DNA from: Solen grandis | Lineage: Eukaryota; Mollusca; Bivalvia; Adapedonta; Solenidae | Length of the DNA: 64,000 nucleotides | NCBI GenBank assembly: GCA_021229015.1 | Contig: CM037783.1 | Location: 56,750,169 to 56,814,168, forward strand | Direction of reading: 5' to 3' | Part shown: in pieces, positions 31,934-64,000 of the stretch | Layout of the letters: each line of letters starts with the position of its first letter | How positions within the stretch are numbered: position 1 is the stretch's first letter | Translations under genes and position numbers: made by a program | The notes under the pieces: generated by a model | What the model saw: only the letters and a program-made list of their open reading frames with translations | Databases searched by the model: none | What the model was told of the DNA's origin: nothing

Positions 31934-33355
31934 AACTAGAACTGTGTCCAAAGGACACGGATGCCCCCACTGTGCAGATGTGCTCGTAAACAAGAGCAGC
32001 TTCATTTAATGTCTACAAAATTCTGTTCTTATTATAGCGTTTCAGTTGAAATTTCCTCAATTATGTATTAATGATAAAAAAGTTACCTAACTCTTGAGGC
32101 ATCATATTTGGTTTCTTTACAGATGGAATACAATATTAGTGTCTGAATAAAACAAAACTTTGAAACACATGTCTGGTCTCCTAAAACTGCAGGAACACAA
32201 TGCTGTGATCAGAGAAATATGTTGGGTATACAGTTACTTTTGGCTGTGGCAACTCATCTTTTACATAGACAAGATCAATAATAGATCCACTTAAGTGTGT
32301 TGGTAATGGCACACACTGGCGATAATTAAGCAGAGATTCAGATAGTCTTCTGTACCAAACTGAATCAATTTAATTATTTATATGGTATATAGTGAACAAA
32401 TCAACAAAGGGCCATAATTCTGTTAAATTTGGTCGCCGCAAAAAATTACTTCCTTTACTTCCATCTACACATTAAGGTTATTCATCACTGGAAGTTTAAG
32501 CAAAATCTGCCATCTGGTTTAAGAGGAGTTGCTTTCACAAAATTTCTATATGGTATATAGTGAAAAAATCAACAAAGGGCCATAATTCTGTTAAATTTGG
32601 TCGCCACGAAAAATTCCTTCCTTTACTTCCATCTACACATTAAGGTTGTTCATCCCTGGAAGTTTAAGCAAAATCTGCCATCCGGTTGAAGAGGAGTTGC
32701 GTTCACAAAATTTCTATATGGTATATAGTGAAAAAACAAACAACGGGCCATATTTCTGTTAAATTTGGTCGCCGCGAAAATTCCTTCCTTTACTTCCATC
32801 TACACATTAAGGTTGTTCATCCCTGGAAGTTTAAGCAAAATCTGCCATCCGGTTGAAGAGGAGTTGCGTTCACAAAATTTCTATATGGTATATAGTGAAC
32901 AAATCAACAAAGGGCCATAATTCTGTTAAATTTGGTCGCCGCGAAAATTCCTTTCTTTACTACCATCTACACATTAAGGTTGTTCATCCCTGGAAGTTTA
33001 AGCAAAATCTGCCATCCGGTTGAAGAGGAGTTGCGTTCACAAAATTTCTATATGGTATATAGTGAACAAATCAACAAAGGGCCATAATTCTGTTAAATTT
33101 GGTCGCCGCGAAAATTCCTTTCTTTACTACCATCTACACATTAAGGTTGTTCATCCCTGGAAGTTTAAGCAAAATCTGCCATCCGGTTTAAGAGGAGTTG
33201 CGTTCACAAGATTTCGGGACGTACGGACGGACTGACGGACTGACGGACTGATGGACTGACGGACTGACGGACTGATGGACTGACGGACTGACGGACGGAC
33301 GGACGGACGGACAAGTGCAACGCTATATGCACCCCACTTTGTGGGGGCATAAAAA
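31934..33355 (+). mobile_element. Element with GGATGCCCCCAC / GTGGGGGCAT ends and 167-bp core
   Basis: The left end has AAAGGACACGGATGCCCCCAC and the right end ACTTTGTGGGGGCATAAA; the ATGCCCCCAC blocks are inverted to each other. The core has five units of 167-168 bases (marker TATGGTATATAGTG at 32381, 32549, 32717, 32884, 33051). An (ACGGACTG)n microsatellite at about 33217-33312 precedes the right end. Non-coding; short open frames inside are by-products. Confidence 0.85.
33217..33312. repeat. ACGGACTG / ACGG microsatellite
   Basis: Runs of GACGGACTGACGGACTG with some GATGGACTG units, then pure (GGAC)n. It is the 3'-proximal short-repeat block of the surrounding element. Confidence 0.95.
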
Positions 33356-34787
33356 CTCTACTTTCCCTCAATAATGTTGGTAAAGTCTTAAATTCCTGAC
33401 AAATAAACCTGGCAAGTGTAGGTCACATTACATGGGAAAACGCTATGTGCATAAACGCAACTTCAGCAAAATCAATTAAATATAGAACACTGTATCCCCG
33501 AAGCAGATGCTTGCTGAGCCATGTGACACATTCCACAATATGGCGTCTTCACCAGTTCAGGGTAGCGGTTTCAAAAGTTTAACCTGGGAAGTTAGCGCAT
33601 GTGCAACGAGTGAATGTGATCAGCTAAGTGATGGTTAATGAAAACAGAAAATCTAAATGTAGGAAGGTTTTGTAATTCCAAATATAGTTTCAATACTGTC
33701 TGTGACAGTATTAAATGCCTGAGATGGAGAAACAACCCATTTTTTTACAATCACGGATGGTTGCATTAGGTGACCATGTGTCTGTAGATTGGAATGGATA
33801 GACATTATACGCACATACAGTTATTAATCAAATTCTTAGTCAAAAGCCATCGGTGAATGAGTTTCTTAAAACAGGTAACTACCTAAGTCTTTAAAAAGTG
33901 TTTTTTGTGTTTTTATTAAGAAATACCATCAACATATTTTTTGTTGGTGTTTTTGTTACAGAGCCTGGTGTTCTGATCTAGTACATTATAATAGATGAGA
34001 CTTAACTCAGATGATCAATATCTCTGGCCTAACTGCCAAATGCTGTTGTGACATAAGCAATGAACAAGAGTGTTGTAATTTTTTTTTTCCTGACAGCTGA
34101 TTGAATTCAAATATTTGCACAGGAACAAATAGGTCTTCATAAGCAGTTTTGACAGCAGTTTTATTGCAGTGGAATCATTTTCTGGCAGATAAATGCATGG
34201 ATCATCAGCTGTTTCTTGCAAAATGATGAAGATTGATTTTGTCTATGTTAGATGCCATCTTATCAACTCTTTTTTACACTTAATTTATTTAATTGCATAG
34301 ACCACAAAGAATGAAAACATAACACATTTCAACTATTTGTCTTTGCAATGCATCCCTTAATGTACCCCCAATTTCAAAATTCAGTGGGAACCCTGGTCCC
34401 CTGACAGTGACCCACTTTAGATAGGAAGCAGGTGTTTCCCTGTATCTCCCCAGAGCAAGTTTATCTATGTGTGAAGGTTGTCTCCAGGACTCCCTTCACC
34501 TATGACATAACCTAAGTGATGGCATCACAGACCCTTACCACATACCTTTTTAGGACAAAGAATAATATAGTAATCTCTTCACTATCATATCGATATATAC
34601 ATCCGTTATTTCATAGACAGAAGTCAAGACTGTACATCACTGAAATTAAAACACTGCACCCAAAGTGAAAACATTGCATCTGGGATGAAGAGGTAAATAA
34701 AATTAATGTTAAAATATTAATATTGTGACCGGATATATTTATTTGCTCTTGGCAGTTGTTAGGAAACATTCCCAAATATATCGTCGG
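33356..34787. other. No gene recognised
   Basis: Intergenic. I see no coding exon or named repeat. Confidence 0.5.
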
Positions 34788-34794
34788 AGGTCCT

Positions 34795-36120
34795 AACTGC
34801 GCCCCTGTCCTAACTCCGCCACCTTCCTTTTTTATATTGTAGTCTCGCTAGATTTTGTTACACGCATATGCGACTGTGAGATTTTTTTAAAATATGTTTC
34901 TGTAAATAAACACAGATGATTTTTGTACGAAATTTTGATTCAAACAGATAAATATTGTAACTTTTTATCTCGCACTACTCTTTTAATGGGGCAGCACGAA
35001 ATACCCAAATACTCCCAAATACACCCAAATACTCTGTTTCTATATCACAATACACTTAAAGAAATATGTATGATGGTGATTTAGTCGTATATTACAATAT
35101 CTAAAAAAGAAAAAAAACCAAAGGGTGATTTTATTGCTCAAAATTCATGTCGATCTATACTCCGACTTCGAGTCTATGTATGGTGTATACACCAATGGAC
35201 CCTGACCCAAATATACCCAAATATTCTATTTCTATACCACAATACACATGAAGGATTGTTGTTAATTGTAGTTGGATTGATATCATGCAATATCTGTACA
35301 AATTACAACCAAAATATGACTTAATATCTGGAGTTGGATTGGGTATCCGCAAAATAAACAGACCGGTGTTAGGTGGTCGGTAGACTTATGTTCAACTGAT
35401 TAATTAAGCAATTAAGTCATATTTTGGTTGTAATTTTATACAGATATTGCATGATATCAATCCAACTACAATTAACAACAATCCTTCATGTGTATTGTGG
35501 TATAGAAATAGAGTATTTGGGTATATTTGGGTCAGGGTCCATTGGTGTATACACCATACATAGACTCGAAGTATAGATCGACATGAATTTCAAGCAATAA
35601 AATCACCCTTTGGTTATATTTTTTTTTTAAATATTGCATATATACGACTAAATCACCATCAAACATATTTCTTTAAGTGTATTGTGATATAGAAACATAG
35701 TATTTGGGAGTATTTGGGTATATTTGGGAGTATTTCGTGCTGCCGTTTTTATGTGTTTTTCTTAATACAAAATGATTGCCACGCAGAATGGCCCTTTTAA
35801 ACTCATTTTTTTTTAAATAAAAGTATCTCGGAAATTCCATCTGCTGTGTTTACACATTTATAAATGGAAGGCATATGTGTACAATTCGCAACTGCTATGA
35901 CGTCACCTAGGGGGCGGAGTTAGGACCACACAAAATGATGGCTTAACATTTGACTCGTAATGTATTGAATGCAATTTTCAAGTGAATAATTATTTATAAA
36001 ATAATTATTTTGGGGCGTATCAATGTGAATTTGATAGAATTAATTGGTACGTGAACAGTTTTTATTCTATGTATTTTATTTATGTTGCATTTCCTAATTA
36101 AATCTTAGAGGGGCGCAGTT
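34795..36120. repeat. Multi-level inverted-repeat (fold-back) structure
   Basis: Three nested inverted pairs share a centre near 35370-35460. The largest arms are 34991-35325 and 35411-35743 (about 335 bases each, spacer 85). Next is TCCTAACTCCGCC at 34808-34820 with its inverse at 35913-35925. Outermost is AACTGCGCCCCT at 34795-34806 with its inverse at 36109-36120. The arms include ACCCAAATACTCCCAAATAC-type repeats. No coding capacity. It may be a fold-back transposon or two nested elements. Confidence 0.85.
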
Positions 36121-36802
36121 TGGGCACTCGTGGATATACAGAATGGTTGTGCTTTCGTTATTCTTTGACAGCATTTAATTAATTTTGAATTCTGGACACT
36201 GATTGGGTGAAGCATTTAAACCCAATTTCCTTGTGCAACCTGTGCACATTGTACAATACCGTTTTGACCAATATGGCACCGTTAAAATTGGTCCGTTTTT
36301 ACTTAGGCCGTTTTGACCGAAAACTCGCGAAAACAGATAATTTTTTGTTTAAACTTGTTGGGAAGAAAAAATGTTCAGCCATACACAATTGCTAGCTTCA
36401 TTTAAATTGTGATGTTACTTCCGAGGCACTGAAAACTTTTAAGTATTATTACCTCACAGAGTAAATTCAGTTTACATCCCTATTATAAAAAACAATAACA
36501 AAACAGATTCACCTAACTTTTTGAGGAAATATACGAAGATGCAGCGAAGTATAAAAAAATCCAGAATAAATTCGTTGTTCAATCAAGTTTTTTATTTATT
36601 ATATTTCATAATTTTTTCTTTCATCTATTTTGAAAGATTTTATAACTAACATATTGAAATACTATTCGAAGTTTAATACCGGCATTAAATACGAATATTC
36701 CGTTTGAAAGCTATAATTTTGTTTTGTAATGTGCGTCTGTCTACGTGATCTGATGAAATAGTTTTCTTTGTCATTCTAGAAAAAATATTGAAAAACACAG
36801 AG

Positions 36803-58688
<21,886 letters not shown>

Positions 58689-58950
58689 TAGAGATCTTTT
58701 ACCTTTAGCTGACTGATATCAATTTCTCATCTAAATTATAAAATATATAAAACAAAAGAATTTTTTGCAAATCACTTGCTTTCTCAGCTGCCTAAAATTT
58801 CTCAACATTGGAAAACTTGCATAAAAATACCAATATATGAACTACTGACATGATAACAATGTGAGCACTGTACAAAAGTGTTAATTTCATTATGCCCACA
58901 ATATTTTAACGAATAATATTTTAAGAAAAAAAAATCTGAGCAAATGTTAG

Positions 58951-59177
58951 GGTGCCTGGATAGCATAGTGGTAGCGTACCTTTACTTATGACCAATGCGT
59001 CCCGGGTTCAATTCCTGGTCACGTACCTGAGAGGGTGCAGTGGTCACCCGTCTAGACGTGGGTTTTCTCCGGGTTCCTTCCACAATAATGACCACATACA
59101 CTGCCACCAGATCCATCGAGAGTGATTGATATAAGTTGATATAATTTGTTTCGTAATCGATGTAAAATAAAGTTTTA
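58951..59177 (+). mobile_element. tRNA-headed SINE (family C), up to the gap
   Basis: GGTGCCTGGATAGCATAGTGG (box A-like) and GGGTTCAATTCC (box B), then body and AAATAAAGTTTTA. It runs directly into the 100-N gap. Confidence 0.85.
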
Positions 59178-59277
59178 NNNNNNNNNNNNNNNNNNNNNNN
59201 NNNNNNNNNNNNNNNNNNNNNNNNNNNNNNNNNNNNNNNNNNNNNNNNNNNNNNNNNNNNNNNNNNNNNNNNNNNNN
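59178..59277. other. Assembly gap (100 N)
   Basis: Exactly 100 unknown bases immediately after the 3' end of a SINE. An AFG3L2 exon could be missing here. Confidence 0.98.
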
Positions 59278-60540
59278 TGATGTGATTAATGTGAAAACGT
59301 TATCCAACTGGCAAATGATTTTGTCAAAGGTGCAGCGTGATAATGCAGATTAAATCAGATCATTCTTTTAAAGTAAGCTTGCTTGGGGTAAGTACTGTTC
59401 TAGATTAAATAAAAAATCTGATTTATGGATAATGAAAATTGAACTTTTCTTCAGCTTGTCTTTGCAATGCTTTGTATGGTTGATCTGTTCTACTCAATCA
59501 CCCTGGCGACAGCAGCATCAGTGCCACACCTTGGTTAAGATTTTGCATGCAGATTACTGTGCATACATCCTAGTAACCAGCTATGTTTATTGATTTGAGA
59601 CTTCTCTGATGTCATAAGAGGAATAAAATAAACAAGTTAGGTAACTTCTGGCCATACTCAAGGCAAATTATGCCCCTGTTTCAAAAAAGGCAGCTTTAAA
59701 CTCATACATTCACATTTTGCCTTTTTATGAACTAATAAAATTATGGGCTAGTGCTTGAAATCCTGAATTTCAAACAAACTCTTGCCTATGGTATGGAACT
59801 GTCAGCTGAAATAGAATTTTTAAAGTGTCCGTTTTTTGGTTTGTATTGATTTAAATTTATTTTGTTGAGTTATTTAAATGTCTCACTAACAATATTTCAG
59901 TCCTTTTGTCACTTTTTCTGCATCATACATGTACAGATAAAAAGAGGCTATGCACCTGTCAATATACATGTATTGCCCCAGGGGTAGGAATTAGGGACAT
60001 ACACACGACTTTTGACAGAAGACTGTTCCTGACAGGTGGAAAGTTTGATGAGAATGGTCCTGAGAAATATAGGCTTTTAAGCCTAATTTTAGATCCTGGA
60101 ACAGCGTCTCCAACTCTAATTGTTTTTACAAATTGTCATTGCTCAATGGTTAGGATTTAAATTAAGATAGACTCCAGAAAAGGAAAAATGTCAATTTCCC
60201 CTGGGTCAGACTGCTGCTGGATGCCCTGGGAGACCTGGGGCAAAATATTGATAGGTGCATTACAGAGCAGATCTTTAACAGTTATTTGCCACATTATTTT
60301 GGCTTGTGTTGTAATGTTACAATTAACATTCATGTATATGACAGCATAAACAAGGTATTGAGATGGTGTCTATGGTGTATAATGAACAGAATTTTATTGG
60401 TTATGTTGCATTATGATGGGGCACATCATAATATGGATCTATACTTCTTCAGTGCTGCCGGAAACTGGTATCATACCACAAACAAGCAGTATGATACCAC
60501 TTACCTGTTATCATTCCTGGGCATTGCATGCACACATCAG
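59278..60540. other. No gene recognised
   Basis: Either AFG3L2 intron or flank. I looked for the next AFG3L2 exon (expected to follow YAQ with an FGM...E stretch) and did not find it. Short open frames show no known motif. A worn piece of the GCTCGACTA family is at about 59500-59680 (GGTTAAGATTTTGCATGCAG). Confidence 0.5.
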
Positions 60541-60571
60541 CAGTTTGATGTCACCACAAGTGAAAATGTAG

Positions 60572-61190
60572 TTTTAGCTCAACTTTTTGAAGGAAAAAGG
60601 AGCTATATTAGGTCATGAACCTCTCATTGGCATCAGTGTCAACAGCGATGTTGGCATTACTTAAGTTTTCATTCAGGTCCATTTCTCAAGACCTATTTGA
60701 CATATTTTTAGTTGTGTGTGATGTAGTTAAGTTTTTTGTTAAGGTCAATTTCTCAAAAACTGTCAGCTATATATATTCACTTCATACTTGGATTCCTTGT
60801 TCAATATCAAAATAGGAACCCATTTTGAAAGAGAAGGACTATTACCCTAATAAACATTTTGGCACATTTATGGCCGTTTTTCTGTATTGGTTAAGTATTT
60901 TCCCCTTAAAACCATCAAAAATATTCTTTTCATACTTGGAACACTTATTAACTTGTTAACTATCTATAAGGGAAACCATTTAAAAAGGGCAGGTAACTCT
61001 AAAATTCATTTTGGCAAAGTTATGCCCCTTTTCTATGGCTGGTTAAGTTTTTTTGTTAAGGTCAATTTTTCAAAAACGGTCACACATAGTCACTCCAAGC
61101 TTAGGAATACTTGTTCACTATTAGAAGGGGAGGAAATTTTAATAGAGCAGGTAGCCCTAAAATTATTTTCTTTTCTGTTCACTTAAAGAC
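60572..61190 (+). repeat. Worn tandem-core element (TTTTAGCTCAACTTTTTGAAG)
   Basis: Starts TTTTAGCTCAACTTTTTGAAG and GGAGCTATATTAGG, a layout like the GCTCGACTA family. Diverged units containing GTTAAGGTCAATTTCTCAAA and CATACTTGGA follow. The right end is unclear. Confidence 0.5.
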
Positions 61191-61459
61191 CTATAATTTA
61201 TTCTTCCAAAGGCAGTGTATATTCTTTGGACAGAAAAGCAAAATATACACTACAGATTTTTTAAGAGATGCAATCTATACATCCTTGTTTATATGACAAC
61301 ATTATTACAATGCATAAATAAGGAAAAATCTTTTACTAAAGACCATTCTATTGTTTACAAAATACATCATTGTCATGATTTGGATATTCCGCATATCTTT
61401 ATCACTTTTCTGAAGTTTTCTGAAGAACCAGGGTGTCTATTCAGAACCAGATTAGGGAA

Positions 61460-61622
61460 TTAATCTACATGCGTGTACAATATTGTAGATCAAATTTACA
61501 CAGTCTGCATGGCAAAGAAAAGTTCAATGTTTTGTATGCCATTTAAAGTTCAGTTAATTACATTGTACAAATTTCAACAATTCATAAATTTATACATGAA
61601 TGTGCAAGAGATACAGGATTAA
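61460..61622 (-). repeat. TTAA MITE family 2, degenerate reverse copy
   Basis: Contains TACAATATTGTAGATC, CAGTCTGCATGGCAAAGAAAAG and TACATGAATGTGCAAG, the reversed order of the family body. Confidence 0.55.
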
Positions 61623-61815
61623 AGTGCATTTTATACCTAGTTTCAATGTGCAGTGATACTCCTGGCTGATGGTATCATAATTCATACCCAAATATAGCAC
61701 AGTATGTTGCTTTTATACATGCTTTATCTACTTAGTTTGTATATGTATCTTTATCTTTATTGTGCTGTTCTTAAGTTTTTTAGAACTGACTATACATCCA
61801 TACTTTCTGTCTCTC

Positions 61816-62096
61816 CATCCCCAGTGGCCAAGTGGTTAGAGCCTCCACCTCGGGAGCAAAAGGTTGTTGTTTGGATTCCCAGCCGAGACATATCAAAGTT
61901 GTAAAAAATGGTACTGGTATAGTTTCCTTGCCTTGGGCTCAGCAATTATAAGGGTAGTTCAAGAATTGGTTGGCTCATTGTCGGCATGATACTGCAGACT
62001 GTGGCAGGACTATATCTGTCTCAAGTAGACATAGTCTCCAGATGACTGAAAATACTGTTGGTGGGATGTTAAACCCAACAAACAAACAAACAAACT
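61816..62096 (+). mobile_element. tRNA-headed SINE (family B)
   Basis: Head CCCAGTGGCCAAGTGGTTAG, box B-like TGGATTCCC, body with CAAAGTTGTAAAAAATGG and CAAGTAGACATAGTCTCC, end GATGTTAAACCCAACAAAC plus (CAAA)n. Confidence 0.85.
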
Positions 62097-62260
62097 TTCT
62101 GTCTCAGATCACATGATCTTACTCTCATTCATAGCAAAAGGGTCTGACACGAAAAATGGGTCATAAATTCCTATATACTTATAGTGATTTATGAAACTCC
62201 TTTCTTGCCAACCCATGTGATCCCTAATCCTAAAAATTTATATTGCTTGTATACATTATT

Positions 62261-62956
62261 AGTCCCCTACCGGCTTCGGCGAATGGGACTATAGGTTTGC
62301 ACTCCGTCAGTCCGTCGGTCCATCCATCCGTCCGTCAGTCACACACATGTTTTCCAGACTTTTTTTCTAAACGCTTGCAGATATTCATCTAAATTTTGGT
62401 GTGTGAGTCTACCACCATGACTTACTGATCAAGTTTGAGTTTCGTTCCGGTCCACTGATTTTTGACGGAATTACGGCCCTTGGAATTAGAAAATTTCGTT
62501 AAAATAGCAGTTTTCCGGACTTTTTTTCTAAACGCTTGCAGATATTCATCTAATTTTTGGTGTGTGAGTCTACCACCATGACTTACAGATCAAGTTGGAG
62601 TTTCATACCGGTCCATTGATTTTTGACGGAATTACGATCCTTGGAATTAGAAAATTTCGTTAAAATAGCAGTTTTCCAGATTTTTTTTCTAAACGCTTGC
62701 AGATATTCGTCTAATTTTTGATGTGTGAATCTATCATCATGAGTTACAGATCAAGTTTGAGTTTTTGTTCCGGTCCATTGATTTTTGACGGAATTACGGC
62801 CCTTGGAATTATAAATTTTTTTTAAATAGCAGTTTCTCTGCACTCAGGTCTTCCTCCACCTGTTATTAGCTGGATGTTGTTATATGACTGAAATAAACAG
62901 GTTGTGTTTGTGTGTGTGTTGGGGGGTCTTAGTTTTCCATTTGCCGGTAGGGGACT
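62261..62956 (+). mobile_element. Terminal-inverted-repeat element AGTCCCCTACCGGC with 161-bp core
   Basis: Perfect 14-base inverted ends: AGTCCCCTACCGGC (62261-62274) and GCCGGTAGGGGACT (62943-62956). After a CCGTCAGTCCGTC tract there are three units of 161 bases (marker ACGCTTGCAGATATTC at 62371, 62532, 62693). The third is interrupted by a SINE family A tail. Non-coding. Confidence 0.88.
62845..62905 (+). mobile_element. SINE family A, 3' tail inside the TIR element
   Basis: CAGGTCTTCCTCCACCTG, TTATTAGCTGGATG and TATATGACTGAAATAAACAG, matching the end of the copy at 6868, followed by (GT)n. Confidence 0.7.
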
Positions 62957-63227
62957 TAGTATTGCCTAAGCAATACTTTCATAATACTTGTTTTACATAT
63001 AGGAAAAAAAATCTCATTTAAAAATAAACCATAAGAAGAGAGATATCTCCCGGCAGGATGTAAACATGTAAATGCGAAAGGAAGTTAGGGTCATTGAAGG
63101 TCGATGTCATAACAATGGCATTCAGGACTTTTCCTACTTGAGATGGTATGAACCCAGTTCATAATACTCAGTATAGTAGTCTGCAGTACACTGCAGTCCT
63201 GGTTGTCAGAGGTTTGAGAAACCGGAA

Positions 63228-63568
63228 TGGGTGTTGGATAAGACAGGTTTTACTGTATATGAAATTTCATTTCAATAGCAAAATTAGGGCAGGAGTTATA
63301 GCAGAATAAAGAAGTGTGACAGAAAAACTTCGAAATGTCATGGTGTGTAATGAAGTTGTTTAATATATATGCATGGTACTTTTTGTGTCACCTGCTGTAA
63401 GCAGGGGTGACACATAGGGATCACTTTTCCATTGTCTGTCAGTCCTTCCATCCATCTGTCCGTCACATTTTTTCCGTCACACTTCTTTATTCTGCTATAA
63501 CTCCTGCCCTGATTTTGCTATTGAAATGAAATTTCATATACAGTAAAACCTGTCTTATCCAACACCCA
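63228..63568. repeat. 93-bp inverted repeat with 155-bp spacer
   Basis: Arms 63228-63320 and 63476-63568 are reverse complements with a single mismatch by my count. The spacer carries a CACCTGCTGTAAGCAGG / GGGATCACTTTTCC block (63380-63430) of the short family seen at 7676 and 17258. Confidence 0.92.
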
Positions 63569-64000
63569 CTGGGACCAACTGACAATGTCGGATAGAACAG
63601 GTTGTCGGAAAAGGCAGGTAATTATAGACCATACTATTAAAACTGATAGTCCATGTATATCCTGTATATGACATTAAGCTTTAATTAATTCTGAAAATAA
63701 TGTTGAAATACATGTATACATGTGTAAACAAAAACACATGAATGAAGTTAGTTAACAATAACATAATTGATTTGTCATTGTAATTCCTTGGACACCGAAA
63801 AGTAACGGTTTGCAGATGTGTCGGATAAAGCAGTGTAATAAAAGTGCAACTATCACTAACAGAACCAAAATTGTATGTCAGGTTACAGGTAAGACAGGTG
63901 TCGTTATGGTCAGGTTATTTAAACAGACTTTGAATAGGAAAAACGATGTGACCGACAAAAAGTGTCGGACAATACAAGATGTCATTATGAACAGGTGTCA
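63569..64000. other. No gene recognised
   Basis: AT-rich. Repeated GTGTCGGATAAAGCAGTG / GTCGGATAGAACAGG / GTGTCGGACAATACAAG motifs suggest a diverged repeat extending beyond the window. Confidence 0.45.

Noticed and set aside
32381..33220. CRISPR-like array of direct repeats
   Set aside because: Period is 167-168 bases with the whole unit conserved and no unique spacers, in a eukaryotic genome; it is the core of a transposable element.
60286..60618. 110-codon plus-strand open frame
   Set aside because: No recognisable domain and no splice context for AFG3L2; the next AFG3L2 exon motif is absent.

Overview
This window is eukaryotic nuclear DNA from an animal, most likely a heterodont bivalve (clam-like mollusc). 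The basis is short coding exons with GT/AG borders in long AT-rich introns, metazoan protein families, and a very dense load of short non-autonomous repeats of kinds familiar from bivalve genomes. The species assignment is inference. Two runs of exactly 100 N (9078-9177 and 59178-59277) are scaffold gaps.

Three genes are supported. (1) The 3' part of a membrane adenylyl cyclase of the vertebrate AC2/4/7-like group, plus strand, eight exons from 9609 to 20214. It covers the last membrane segments, the whole C2 catalytic domain and an unusual acidic tail of about 270 residues. Exons for the first half of the protein are not in the window. (2) POMGNT2, minus strand, 30478 to 27791: two coding exons giving a complete protein of about 603 residues, a type II ER glycosyltransferase acting on O-mannosyl glycans such as those of dystroglycan. 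(3) AFG3L2, plus strand, sixteen exons from 36803 to 58655, in phase throughout. It gives 663 residues of the mitochondrial m-AAA protease, with mitochondrial presequence, two membrane segments, AAA+ ATPase and the HEAGH zinc site. The last exons lie beyond the window. The genes share no pathway; their adjacency looks incidental.

Layout: 1-9600 is repeats and unrecognised DNA with a broken hAT-type transposase fragment; 9609-20214 cyclase; 20215-27790 intergenic with several TTAA-flanked MITEs; 27791-30478 POMGNT2; 30479-36800 intergenic with a tandem-core element and a large multi-level inverted repeat; 36803-58655 AFG3L2, with repeats in its introns; 58656-64000 the downstream AFG3L2 intron or flank, with SINEs, a terminal-inverted-repeat element and a 93-bp inverted repeat.

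The repeats are the most unusual content. There are ten copies of a 242-bp-class MITE with piggyBac-like TTAA/CCCTTT ends, and a second related TTAA family. There are three tRNA-headed SINE families. Modular elements share ends but carry different tandem cores; one copy is inserted in another without target duplication, as rolling-circle elements do. Best of all is a miniature LTR retrotransposon (37262-37627) whose LTRs contain a complete tRNA-like cloverleaf.
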